Made by a program: the position numbers and the translations under genes
Shown: positions 26,625 through 35,414 of the stretch, piece by piece
How the letters are laid out: each line of letters starts with the position of its first letter
Numbering within the stretch: the stretch's first letter is position 1
Source: JBEVJK01 sp963791325
Lineage (GTDB): Bacteria; Pseudomonadota; Alphaproteobacteria; Rhizobiales; Rhizobiaceae
Length of the DNA: 64,000 nt
Reading direction: 5' to 3'
Assembly: GCA_963791325.1 (NCBI GenBank)
Contig: CAWBRU010000009.1
Location: 186,001 to 250,000 of the forward strand
Notes under the pieces: model-generated
Told to the model about the DNA's origin: nothing
The model's input: the letters and a program-made list of their open reading frames with translations, nothing else
Databases searched by the model: none

Positions 26625-27809
26625 CTACAGGAGAAGCAGCTTCTTCAGGATGTTCAAAAGGTCCTTGTAGGGCAGCTGGGCCGCCGCCGCCCCGGCGAGC
26701 GGCAGGATGGCGGCGGCCGCGACCGGCACCAGCGCGGAGCGGTTGAACAGCGACACCGAGAGCTTGCGCGTGGTATCGAACTGCTTGGACGGATCGGCCA
26801 CCTCGCCCTCGGCTTCGGCCTCTTTCGGGTCGGGGGCGGCGATGTTCAAGCCCAGCGTCTTGCGCTCCTGAGCGCGGTGGAACCGGATGGCCTGCACGCC
26901 GGCCTGCGCCAGCGTCTCCTGCTTCAGCCGCGCCAGCGGCCGCAGGAAGGCGGTGAGCGGGAAGGCGAGCAGCGCCAGCACGAAGGCCAGCCAGCCGGCC
27001 AACACCGAGGTCAGCGTCGTTGTGGTCAGCTGCTGCTGCAGCCCGTGCCTGATCAGCGCCGCGCTGACCACGCAGCTCACCCCGAGCACGAACAGCGTGT
27101 AGGCATTGGGCACCTGGCCGACGAAGCCCAGTCCGCCATTGCCGTCCGGATGGGTCGAAACCAGCCTGAGCTCGAGCCCGCCCAGCCGTCTCAACAGCAC
27201 CGACCAGACGACCGCGCGCCAAACCGTGCGCAGCAACAGGAACCAGAACATCGGCCCGCTCACCAGGAGGCACCACCAGGCGGCCAGCGTCACCCGCCTT
27301 ACCCCGTCTGCTGCGGCCTCGAGCGCCCATGAGGCGGCGCCGGCGGCGAGCAGATTGTGATAGGACAGGAACGAGATCAGCAGCGCCGCCGCCAGGCAGG
27401 CGCCTTCGGCGATCCGTGAATCGCGCTGCCGGCAGGCGGCCAGCACGGCCTCGGCCGCGGCCGCGAACGAGGCCGGCGCCAGCACCGCGCGCTGGAACTG
27501 GCGCAAGGTTTCCAGATGCGATCTTTCCGTCATCTGCTCGGCCAGGATGAAGGCGCCGATGGCGATGAAGAATCGCGCCCACGAAACCGGGTCAAGCAGG
27601 AACGGCGTCTCGGAAACCGGCCCGGTCGCATGCCCCTCGAGCGCCGAGATCAGCGCCGGCACCGCCCAGCAAAGGGCGATCGCGATCAGGGCTCGGCGCC
27701 GCACGCAGAGCGAATCGCGGCGGATCAGTCCGGCGCGCAGCTGCAGCTCGTAGAACGGCGCCCCGTGCGAGGCGAAGAAGTCGCCGATGCCGTGCTGGGC
27801 GGAGCTCAT
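26625..27809 (-). CDS. Integral membrane protein of unknown function
   Basis: The 394-residue protein has about seven hydrophobic segments (for example ALIAIALCWAVPALISALEG, AYTLFVLGVSCVVSAAL, LAGWLAFVLALLAFPLTAFL). A cytoplasmic acidic stretch near residue 320 (DPKEAEAEGEVADPS) and a final hydrophobic region ending in KKLLLL follow. I recognise no transport or enzyme motif. The ATG at 27809 starts it just after the SDR stop in the same direction; the longer open frame upstream overlaps the SDR and is a shadow. Confidence 0.7.
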   Translation of the reverse strand: MSSAQHGIGDFFASHGAPFYELQLRAGLIRRDSLCVRRRALIAIALCWAVPALISALEGHATGPVSETPFLLDPVSWARFFIAIGAFILAEQMTERSHLETLRQFQRAVLAPASFAAAAEAVLAACRQRDSRIAEGACLAAALLISFLSYHNLLAAGAASWALEAAADGVRRVTLAAWWCLLVSGPMFWFLLLRTVWRAVVWSVLLRRLGGLELRLVSTHPDGNGGLGFVGQVPNAYTLFVLGVSCVVSAALIRHGLQQQLTTTTLTSVLAGWLAFVLALLAFPLTAFLRPLARLKQETLAQAGVQAIRFHRAQERKTLGLNIAAPDPKEAEAEGEVADPSKQFDTTRKLSVSLFNRSALVPVAAAAILPLAGAAAAQLPYKDLLNILKKLLLL

Positions 27810-27823
27810 CGGGTGGCGGGCCC

Positions 27824-28525
27824 CTACACCCCGCGGGTCAGCCCGCCGTCGACGCGGATGTTCTGCCCGGTGATGTAGGCCGCTCCCTCGGACAGCAGGA
27901 AGGCGACCGTCGCGGCGATCTCGCCGGCGCTGCCGTAGCGCCGCATCGGCACCGCCTCGCGCCGCTCCTCGGTCGCCGGCAGGCTGTCGATCCAGCCCGG
28001 CAGCACATTGTTCATGCGCACATTGCCCGCCGCGAAGGCGTCGGCGAACAGTTTCGTATAGGCGGCAAGGCCGGCGCGCGCCACCGCCGAGGTCGGGAAC
28101 ATGGCGCTCGGCTCGAACGCCCAGGCGGTCGAGATATTGACGATGGCGCCGCCGCCCTGCCCGGCCATCACCGGCGCAACCAGGCGCACCGCCCGCACCA
28201 CGTTCATGAAGTAGACATCGATGCCCTGATGCCACTGCTCGTCGGTGATTTCGAGCAGCGGCGCCCGGGGGCCATGCCCGGCGCTGTTGACCAGGGCGTC
28301 GATGCGGCCCCATTTGTCCAGGGTGGCTCGCACCAGCCGCTCGAGGTCGCCGGTGGACTGGTTCGAGCCGGTCACGCCGATGCCGCCGAGCTCGGCCGCG
28401 AGCGCCTCGCCCTTGCCGGACGAGGACAGCACCGCGACATGGTAGCCGTCGGCGGCCAGCCGGCGCACGACCTGAGCCCCCATGCCCGATCCCGCCGCCG
28501 TGACGATTGCGACCTTGGCGCTCAT
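27824..28525 (-). CDS. SDR-family protein lacking the canonical Tyr-Lys pair
   Basis: The 233-residue protein has the Rossmann glycine motif TAAGSGMGAQVVRRLA, the NSAGHG structural motif (NNAG in most) and INVDGGL-like C-terminus (IRVDGGLTRGV). The usual active-site YxxxK is absent: the aligned segment reads SAVARAGLAAY, with Ser and Arg in place of Tyr and Lys, although the catalytic Ser region NISTAW is present. It may be a non-canonical SDR or a non-catalytic binder. The start at 28525 is the family-typical MSAKVAIVTAAG. Confidence 0.85.
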   Translation of the reverse strand: MSAKVAIVTAAGSGMGAQVVRRLAADGYHVAVLSSSGKGEALAAELGGIGVTGSNQSTGDLERLVRATLDKWGRIDALVNSAGHGPRAPLLEITDEQWHQGIDVYFMNVVRAVRLVAPVMAGQGGGAIVNISTAWAFEPSAMFPTSAVARAGLAAYTKLFADAFAAGNVRMNNVLPGWIDSLPATEERREAVPMRRYGSAGEIAATVAFLLSEGAAYITGQNIRVDGGLTRGV

Positions 28526-28534
28526 GGCATGTCG

Positions 28535-28550
28535 TCCCGGAATTGCTCTA
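28535..28550. repeat. Truncated end of dispersed repeat at a gene 3' end
   Basis: TCCCGGAATTGCTCTA is identical in its core to the terminus of copy B (TAGAGCAATTCCGGGA reversed). Its CTA is the complement of the TAG stop of the lipoprotein gene that ends at 28548. Only about 16 bp of the repeat are present. Confidence 0.5.
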
Positions 28551-28841
28551 GTAGCGCTGCTCGCACGGCGCCTCGTAGATGTTGCCGTCGGAACCGCGGT
28601 AGCGGCACAAGGGCTGCTGCTTGGGCGCGGTGACCGCGCCCGCTGCCGCGCCGAGCAGGGCGCCGCCGGCCGCGCCGATCACCGTGCTCTTGGTGTCGCG
28701 GCCGATCGCCTGGCCGGCGAGCGCGCCGGCGCCGGCGCCGATCAGCGCACCCGCGCCCGCCCGCTGGTTCGGCTGAGTGGTATCGCAGCCGGTCACGGCA
28801 ACGAGCATGCCGAGAGATAGATAGAGGCCGAAACGTCTCAC
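28548..28841 (-). CDS. Glycine-zipper lipoprotein
   Basis: The 97-residue protein has a lipoprotein signal (RRFGLYLSLGMLVAVTGCDT, lipobox VTGC) followed by two glycine-zipper helices (GAGALIGAGAGALAGQAIG and VIGAAGGALLGAAAGAVTA) and a short C-terminal Cys-containing tail. It resembles outer-membrane 17-kDa/Rick_17kDa-type glycine-zipper proteins. GTG at 28841 with AAGGGAATTCTT upstream is chosen since it starts directly at the signal. The TAG stop is supplied by a fragment of the dispersed repeat. Confidence 0.8.
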   Translation of the reverse strand: MRRFGLYLSLGMLVAVTGCDTTQPNQRAGAGALIGAGAGALAGQAIGRDTKSTVIGAAGGALLGAAAGAVTAPKQQPLCRYRGSDGNIYEAPCEQRY

Positions 28842-29011
28842 AAGAATTCCCTTCCGAATCGTTCGCCACCAACCCGGTGCGGGGTATAGAGACCGCTTAC
28901 CCGCGAAACAATCGCCAAATCGCGTTTTCACGGTTTTCGCGGGAACCGGTCATCCTTTCATCCTGTCGCATCGCCGTTGGAAAGCGGGTCGGACAGCATG
29001 ACAGGTTGGGC

Positions 29012-30754
29012 TCAGCACGGCGGCACGTCGACGCGCAGCGGCTGCATCAAGGTGAGTTCGCCGCGCTCGCCGAGGGTCAATGTGTGCAGGTAGAAATAGG
29101 TCGGCCGGTCGTCGGTCGCCTCCATCACCGGCGAGGGTGCCGACACGATCGGCACGCCGCCGCAATCGCCGATCCAATCGACATGGCGGTGGCCATGCAT
29201 CAGCACCGTCCGGCCGGCGAACGGCTTGAGCCGGCGGATGAACCAGTTGCCGTTGACGAGCGCAGTGCCGATCCGTTCGAACAGCGCCTTGGCCGGCTGC
29301 GGATACTCGACCACGTGATGGTGGAGCGCGATGATCCAGCGCGCCGCGGGGTAGCGCGCCTTGACCGCGTCCATGGCGTGGACCTGTTCGGACGAGATCA
29401 TGCCGAGCGCATTGGTGAAGGAAAAATGCGTCGCGGCGTTGGAGTTGAGCAGGATGACCCCGAGCCCGTCGGCGGTGGCCGGCACCCGGACCATCGGGAA
29501 GGCGCTGTTCCACAGTTCGGCATAGAGCGGCGACAGCCGCGGCCTGCCGGCGTCGGCAAACCGCTGCAGGGTGTCGCGATGCGGCGCCAACAGCTCTTCC
29601 AGAGTGGCCGAAAGCGCCCCCTTTTTTCGGTCGACGACGCGCACGCGTCGGCCCTGGACGGCGGCGATCGCCGACAGCGCGCGCAGCCGGCGCAGGCGGC
29701 GCAGCGGGCTGGTCGGCAGATCCATGCGCGCCGGATTGGCCCGGTCGATGACGTTGAGGTCGTGGTTGCCGGGGATGATCAGCAGCCGCTCGCCAAGCTC
29801 GGGATAAGGTTCGAGGGCGGCGAAGAACTCCGCCCATTCGGCCGAGCGGCCGGCATCGGTGATGTCGCCGCTGATCAGGACGAGATCGATCCGCTCCTGC
29901 CGGTCGAGGTCCTCGATCAGCGCGAGCACCCGGCGCAAGCGCTCATTGCCGCGCGGTCCCAGCCGGCCGCTCTCGATGCGGAAGCCGAAACGCTCGCCGA
30001 CGACATGAATGTCCGAGAGATGGACCACCCGCCAGCGCGGCCGGCTCGTGGGCGCGGCAAAGCCGGTGAAATCGAGGGGCGCGGCCATGGTCGCGTCGGC
30101 GAGCCCCCAGGCGAGCGAGCCAAGCGCCAGATAGCCGGCCACGATGATGGCGCTGTTGGCCAATGCGACCTTGAACAGCCGTCCCGCCGAGCCGATCTCG
30201 CGGACGCCGCTGAACAAATGGGTGGCTGGCCAGACCTGGCGGACGACGAGGACGGCGAGCACGAAGATCAGCAGCCCGGAGGCCAGCGCCGACATTGCGC
30301 GCAGCCGTGACAGCCGCCCGGGCGCGCCCGCGGAGAGCCGCCGCTCAGCGAAGTGGCGGATGATCTCGCGGGCGCCGACATAGGCCGGCTCGACCACGAT
30401 CGAGGTGAGCGACCAGAAGCTGGCTTCCGCGACCCGCAACAGCGGCCGGGCGCCGTACCAGGCAAGCGCCAGCACGGCAAAGAGCAGCGCCACCGGGAGT
30501 ACCCCGCTCCACGGCGCCGTGACGAGCCGCTGCCTGGCCAGGTGCAGCCATTCGGTGGCGACGATCGGCGCCAGGCCGAGCACGATGCCCGGCACCAAAA
30601 GCAGCAGCACCCAGGCGGTGATCAGCTTGATCAGGCTGATCTCGACGAGCAGGCCGCCGGCCAGCGCCAGCATCGAGCGCTGCTTGGTACTCGACAGATC
30701 GTCTTCGATGTCGCCGCGGCGCGGATCGAGAACCGGATCGCGGGACGTTGCCAA
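29012..30754 (-). CDS. Membrane-anchored metallophosphoesterase
   Basis: The 580-residue protein has an N-terminal membrane region with about four to five helices (LIKLITAWVLLLLVPGIVLG, VLPVALLFAVLALAWYG, ALASGLLIFVLAVLVV). A calcineurin-like phosphoesterase domain from about residue 250 follows, with metal ligands in HLSDIHV, SGDITD, PGNHDLN, ALHHHVVE and HGHRHVDW. All five metal-binding blocks are present, so it should be active. The TTG at 30754 is chosen for its GGAGGAACTGTCA site; an ATG at 30883 would add 43 residues. The substrate is unknown. Confidence 0.82.
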   Translation of the reverse strand: MATSRDPVLDPRRGDIEDDLSSTKQRSMLALAGGLLVEISLIKLITAWVLLLLVPGIVLGLAPIVATEWLHLARQRLVTAPWSGVLPVALLFAVLALAWYGARPLLRVAEASFWSLTSIVVEPAYVGAREIIRHFAERRLSAGAPGRLSRLRAMSALASGLLIFVLAVLVVRQVWPATHLFSGVREIGSAGRLFKVALANSAIIVAGYLALGSLAWGLADATMAAPLDFTGFAAPTSRPRWRVVHLSDIHVVGERFGFRIESGRLGPRGNERLRRVLALIEDLDRQERIDLVLISGDITDAGRSAEWAEFFAALEPYPELGERLLIIPGNHDLNVIDRANPARMDLPTSPLRRLRRLRALSAIAAVQGRRVRVVDRKKGALSATLEELLAPHRDTLQRFADAGRPRLSPLYAELWNSAFPMVRVPATADGLGVILLNSNAATHFSFTNALGMISSEQVHAMDAVKARYPAARWIIALHHHVVEYPQPAKALFERIGTALVNGNWFIRRLKPFAGRTVLMHGHRHVDWIGDCGGVPIVSAPSPVMEATDDRPTYFYLHTLTLGERGELTLMQPLRVDVPPC

Positions 30755-30940
30755 TGACAGTTCCTCCGGTCCAAGAGCAGCGGTGGAAGCCGTCGCCGCG
30801 TGTGGCCGTGGTGAACGCCCGATGCGGCCCTTTGGCCGGCCGGTCCGCAGTGGAAGCCGCCTATCCGACCTGTTGCCGTTCATGTAGAACGACCGCGGTT
30901 TTAGGGTCAATATTGCCGCTGCCCCAAGGAAGGGGAAACA

Positions 30941-31987
30941 ATGGCCGCACGCCGCCCGGCATTATCTGCACTGTCGAGCTTGATCCTCGTCCTTGGATTG
31001 CTTTACGTCGCGCAATCCATTTTCATTCCGCTGGCTTTCAGCTTGTTCATCGTCGCCCTTGTCTGGCCGCTGCAGGCCTATCTCGAGCGACGCATCCCAC
31101 AACTTCTGGCCCTGCTCATCACTCTTGCGGTGACCATCGCCACGGTGGTCGTTGTCGGGTCCACCGTGCTGTGGGGGTTCGGCAAGCTCGGCCAGTGGCT
31201 GTTTGCCAATGCCGGCCGGTTCCAGGCGATCTATGCCGACTGGACGGGCTGGCTCGAGGAGCACGGCATTGCCATCGTCGGCCCGCTGGCGGACCGGTTC
31301 GACGTGCTCTGGCTGGTCGGGGCCACGCAAAGCGTCGCGACCCGGCTGAACGGGTTCGCCGCCTTTGCCGCGCTGGTGTTCATCTTCGTCATGCTGGCAT
31401 TGCTGGAGGTCGGCCAGTTCACCAAGCGGCTCGGCGGGCCGGGGCTTTCGCCATGGGGCGAGACGGTGCTGGCCAGCAACCGCGAAATCGGCCGCAAGAT
31501 GCGCCGGTTCATGGCGGTGCGCACGCTTGCCAGCGTGCTTACCGGGTTCGTCGTCTGGGGCTTCGCCAAGATCGCCGGGCTGGAGTTGGCGGTTGCCTGG
31601 GGCGCCATCGCCTTCGCGCTCAACTACATCCCGTTTCTCGGCCCGCTGATCGCCACCCTGTTCCCGACCATGTTCGCCATGGCGCAGTTCGAATCCTGGC
31701 AGATGGCGGTGTTCGTGTTCGTCTGCCTCAACGTCATCCAGTTCATCATCGGCAGCTATTTCGAGCCGCTGCTCACCGGCGCCTCGCTGGCGATCTCGCC
31801 GCTGGCGGTGATCTTCGCGGTGTTCTTCTGGAGCTTCATGTGGGGCATTGCCGGCGCCTTCATCGGCGTGCCGATCCTGATCGCCACCCTGGTCTATTGC
31901 GACAAGGCCGCCGCGACGCGGTGGATTGCGGCGCTGTTCATGGACGACGACTTCGCCGACGCCGCCGTGCCGGCCGGAGAAGCGTGA
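30941..31987 (+). CDS. AI-2E family transporter
   Basis: The 348-residue membrane protein has the AI-2E/PerM layout of about eight helices, with the conserved block IAFALNYIPFLGPLIATLFP near residue 225 and SYFEPLLTGASLAISPLAVI near 265. The family includes the TqsA autoinducer-2 exporter and Na+/H+ antiporter-like members; function cannot be told from sequence. AAGGAAGGGGAAACA precedes the ATG. It is divergent from the metallophosphoesterase. Confidence 0.9.
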   Translation: MAARRPALSALSSLILVLGLLYVAQSIFIPLAFSLFIVALVWPLQAYLERRIPQLLALLITLAVTIATVVVVGSTVLWGFGKLGQWLFANAGRFQAIYADWTGWLEEHGIAIVGPLADRFDVLWLVGATQSVATRLNGFAAFAALVFIFVMLALLEVGQFTKRLGGPGLSPWGETVLASNREIGRKMRRFMAVRTLASVLTGFVVWGFAKIAGLELAVAWGAIAFALNYIPFLGPLIATLFPTMFAMAQFESWQMAVFVFVCLNVIQFIIGSYFEPLLTGASLAISPLAVIFAVFFWSFMWGIAGAFIGVPILIATLVYCDKAAATRWIAALFMDDDFADAAVPAGEA

Positions 31988-32052
31988 CCGGCTCGACCGA
32001 TCCCGGCACGGGGGCGGCAGCGGCGGACAAACGGTACCGTCAATGAAACCGG

Positions 32053-32064
32053 AAGTGGTCCTAG
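32053..32064. promoter_or_regulatory. Candidate MocR-type site upstream of second importer
   Basis: AAGTGGTCCTAG resembles the AWRTGGTYC half-sites reported for MocR/PdxR regulators and recurs in variant form before the mocR gene (35364) and before the DegT gene (36934). A perfect palindrome ACGGTACCGT lies just upstream at 32031-32040. Confidence 0.35.
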
Positions 32065-32167
32065 GCCGCTCAGAAAAGAGGGCTACGCTTCCTTTCGACA
32101 AAGGGGCCACCGGCGGCCAGGCGGGGCCGCGGCCGATCGGTCGAGGGCGCAACAAGGGAGCACGGGC

Positions 32168-33447
32168 ATGTTGGGCAGGGTCATGCAAGGGCTGTGTCTG
32201 TCGGCGGCACTGTCGTTCGTCGGCACGATGACCATCGGGGCCGCCCAGGCGGCGGAGCCGGTCACGCTCCACTGGCTGGAGTGGTGGGATGCCGAATGGG
32301 GCGTCGACGTGATGGACGGCTTGACCAAGAAATTCGAGGACAAGACCGGCATCAAGGTCGAGCGCACGGCGGTGCCGTGGGACAGCATGTATGACCTTCT
32401 CGTCGCCGACGCCCAGGGCGAAGGCAAGTTCGACGTCATGGGCATGGAAGGATGCTGCTTCCTGTCCGGCATCGACAAGCTCGGCGGCATCGAGCCGCTG
32501 GGCACGCTACTCGAGGCCGACAAGGACTTTGCCGCCAGGCTGACCGACCTCACGCCGGTCAAGTGGGACGGTCGAGCCGATGATGCTCAACTGGTACATC
32601 ATGCCCTACTCCTACGTGTACAACATCGACCTGTTCGAGAAGGCCAAGCTCGCGCCGCCCAAGAACTGGAACGACGTTCTCGACAGCAGCCAAGAAGCTG
32701 AAGGTCGCGGCGTGGTCGCCGCACGGGCTCGGCGTCACATTCGGCGATTCGAGCATTCTCTATCCGATGTACTATCTCTTCGGCGCTCGCCTCGCCCAGC
32801 TCGGCGGCCGCCTCTACGACGAGAACGGCCACGCCGCCTTCAACTCGCCGGAAGGCGTCGCGGCGCTGCAATGGTGGAAGGACCTCTACGACAGCGGCCT
32901 GCTCGCCGGCGGGCTCGCTTGGCTCGACCTGGAGCCAGCTCCGCGAGGATTTCGCCACCGAGAAGATCGCCGGCATGTGGGGCGGCCCGTTCGAGGGAAC
33001 GATCGCCAAGCAGGTCAAGCCCAACATCCGGTCGCCTATCCGACCGCATGGTGCGACAAGACCTGCGGCTATCAATGGGCGGGCAGCGGGCTCGCGATCT
33101 CGTCGAAATCGCAGCACAAGAAGGAAGCTTGGGAGTTCATCAAGTTCCTGCTGAGCGACGAGACCAGCATCTATCTGACCAAGACGAAGAGCATCCCGTT
33201 CGCCACCAAGGCCGCGATCGCGTCGCTGTCGGGCTCCGACGATCCGATCCTCAAGCAGATCCCGCAGATGCTCAACGGCGATCCGCAGCACAACCTTTTC
33301 CTGTTGCCGACGCCGGATTTCGAGAAGCTGCACCGGGCCTTCCTCGACGCCTTCCAGCAGGTCCTGCAGGGCAAGCAGGAGCCGAAGGCCGCGCTCGACC
33401 AGGTCGTCGCGCTCTGGAATGAGGAGATCGACGCGGCCAAGAAATAG
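32168..33447 (+). pseudogene. ABC transporter extracellular solute-binding protein (four frameshifts; probably intact gene)
   Basis: Joining frames gives a family 1 binding protein of about 425 residues with a Sec signal peptide (VGTMTIGAAQAAEPVTLHW) and the aromatic ligand-binding stretches LNWYIMPYSYVYN and YPTAWCDKTCGYQWAGSG. Frames change near 32570, 32690, 32930 and 33030. Each is repaired by restoring CG or GC, for example GGTCGAGCC to GGTCGCGAGCC and GGCTCGACC to GGCTCGCGACC; the last needs 4 bp. It heads a cluster with two permeases, MocR, DegT and a formamidase-like gene. Confidence 0.8.
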
Positions 33448-33527
33448 CCCTGCGGCATAGCGTCGCGGCGACGTTCCTGCCGCGCCGCCGCTCCGCTCTG
33501 CGCCTTCCCGCGCCATTTGCGCCGCCC

Positions 33528-34458
33528 GTGAACAGGACTGAGTTGGCAGGTGCGCGCGTTCCCCGCAATCTCGCCGGCTATCTCTACATTGCGCCGGCGC
33601 TCGTGTTTCTGGCGCTGGTCGTCGCCGTGCCGATCTTCATCCACCGTCGAGCCTGAGCTTCGAGGAGATGGACCCGCGCACCAAGATCGGCTGAATTCGT
33701 CGGCCTGGCCAACTATGTCGAGCTGGCGCGCGACCGGCTGTTCTGGGGAGCTTCCTCAACAGCCTGATCTTTGCGGTGGCCTCAACGATCGGCCACGCCG
33801 CGGTCGGCATCATCTGCGCCCTGCTGCTGGTCGCCCGCTGGGCGACGCCGGCGCATCCGCAACTTCGTCCGCGGCCTTCTCATCCTGCCCTGGCTGTTCT
33901 CGCTGGCCGCGGCCGGGCTGATCTGGGGGCTCCTCTACCAGTCGACCGGACCGGTCAACTATCTGCTCCTCGCGAGCGGCCTGATCAGTCAGCCGATCGA
34001 TTTCTTCGGCGATCCCCAGCCTGGCGATCTGGTCGCTGATCTTCATCAATGTCTGGAAGGCCTACCCCTTCTATCTGGTGATGATCCTCGGCGGCCTGCA
34101 GTCGATCCCCGAGGAGCTCGGCGAGGCGGCCAAGATCGACGGCGCCAATGCGGCTGCAGCGCTTCTGGCACGTCACCTTGCCGATGCTGCAAGCCGGTGC
34201 TCATCGCCTCGACCGCCATCGACATGATCACCACCGTGACGACCTTCGACCTGGTCAAGATCATGACCAATGGCGGGCCGATGCGTTCGACCCAGACGCT
34301 GGCCTTCTACATCTGGCAAGCGGGTTTCCGCGACGTGAATTTCGGCTACGGCGCGGCGATGAGCGTCGTCATGCTGGTGACGCTGGCGATCGCGACGCTG
34401 CTCTATCTCCGCGTCGCGCGCGGCAGAGCCGAGGAGCGCCGATGCTGCCGCGCTATAA
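33528..34458 (+). pseudogene. ABC transporter permease, MalF type (about eight frameshifts)
   Basis: The N-terminus is in a short frame from GTG 33528 (LAGYLYIAPALVFLALVVAV), too short to be obvious alone. The rest continues through segments SLSFEEMDPRTKI, EFVGLANYVELARDRLFW, NSLIFAVASTIGHAAVGII, LILPWLFSLAAAGLIWGLLY, LIFINVWKAYPFYLVMILGG and EELGEAAKIDGAN (ATPase-contact loop). Breaks lie near 33640, 33690, 33745, 33850, 34016, 34155, 34190 and probably 34438. Restoring CG/GC dinucleotides rejoins each. The end at 34458 assumes the last repair. It would overlap the next permease slightly. Confidence 0.72.
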
Positions 34459-35291
34459 CCTGCGCCTGCATCGTCGGGCAGATCGCTCAACATCGTCGGG
34501 GTGCTCGTCATCCTCGCCGTCGTGCTCTTCCCGCTCGCTCTGGATGGTGCTCGCCTCGCTGCGGCCGGTCGTCGAAACCCTGCACGACCCGCCGATCTGG
34601 CTGCCCCAGGGAGCTCACCTTCGCAGCCTATCGGAAGCTCCTCTCCGACCCGACCCAGCTCGGCTATTTCGTCAACACCTACATCATCGCGACTTCGGCA
34701 CGGCGGTGCTCAGCATCGCGCTAGCGCGCTTTGCGCCTACGGCTTCTCCCGCTTCCGCATCCGCGGTGCGCGCCTGATCCTGCTCGCGCTGCTGGCGTTG
34801 CAGCTGTCTGCCCAACGTGTCGCTCGTCCTGCCGTTCTTCAACCTGTCGCAGGCGCTTCATATCCACAACACCTACTTCGCGCTGATCATCGCCGACACG
34901 GCCTTCGCGCTGCCGATCGCGATCTGGCTGCTCAAGGGCTTCTTCGACAGCATCCCGGTCGCGATCGAGGAGGCGGCGCTGCTCGACGGCTGCAACCGCT
35001 TCCAGTCCTTCCGCTACATCGTGCTGCCGCTCGCCCTGCCCGGGGCTGGTCGGCACCGGAGTGTTCGCGTTCCTGTGGGCCTGGAACGAGTTTCTGTTCG
35101 CCGTCGTGCTGACGTCGGGCCCGGCCGTGGCGCCGCTGACGGTGCGCATGTCCCAGTTCTTCAGCCAGTACGGCCGCGACTGGAACAACATCATGGCGCT
35201 CAACGTGATCGCGCTCCTCCCGCTTCTGGCGATGTTCATCTGGCTCCAGCGCTGGGTCGTGAACGGGATGACGGCGGGAGCGGTGAAGTAA
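34442..35291 (+). pseudogene. ABC transporter permease, MalG type (about seven frameshifts)
   Basis: From ATG 34442 (GAGGAGCGCCG upstream) the frames join into a typical six-helix permease: VGVLVILAVVLFPL, LWMVLASLRPVVETLHDPP, LTFAAYRKLLSDPTQLGYFV, NTYFALIIADTAFALPIAIW, VAIEEAALLDGCNRFQSFRY (ATPase-contact loop) and FLWAWNEFLFAVVL, ending GMTAGAVK. Breaks lie near 34490, 34545, 34615, 34690, 34725, 34810 and 35045. All are consistent with 2- or 4-bp CG/GC losses, such as GGGGCTGG for GGGGCGCTGG at 35045. No ATPase gene follows. Confidence 0.75.
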
Positions 35292-35363
35292 CCGGACGCC
35301 CGACCCGGGCAGACGTCGCGCGGCGCTTCCGGGAGCCGGCTTGTCAGCCCGCCGCTTCGGCAG

Positions 35364-35375
35364 ATATGGTTCCTC
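35364..35375. promoter_or_regulatory. Candidate MocR-type site upstream of mocR
   Basis: ATATGGTTCCTC lies 40 bp before the MocR start codon. It shares ATGGTTC with the site at 36934 and is close to AAGTGGTCC at 32053, as expected for autoregulation by a MocR protein. Confidence 0.35.
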
Positions 35376-35414
35376 GAACGCGTCTTCGGGCATGGGCCGG
35401 GAGGAGCCACTCCC

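Noticed and set aside
32168..35291. Genuine decayed pseudogenes
   Set aside because: Apart from the frameshifts the reading frames look intact across helices and motifs, and the breaks share one sequence signature; old decay would show substitutions, premature stops and larger deletions.
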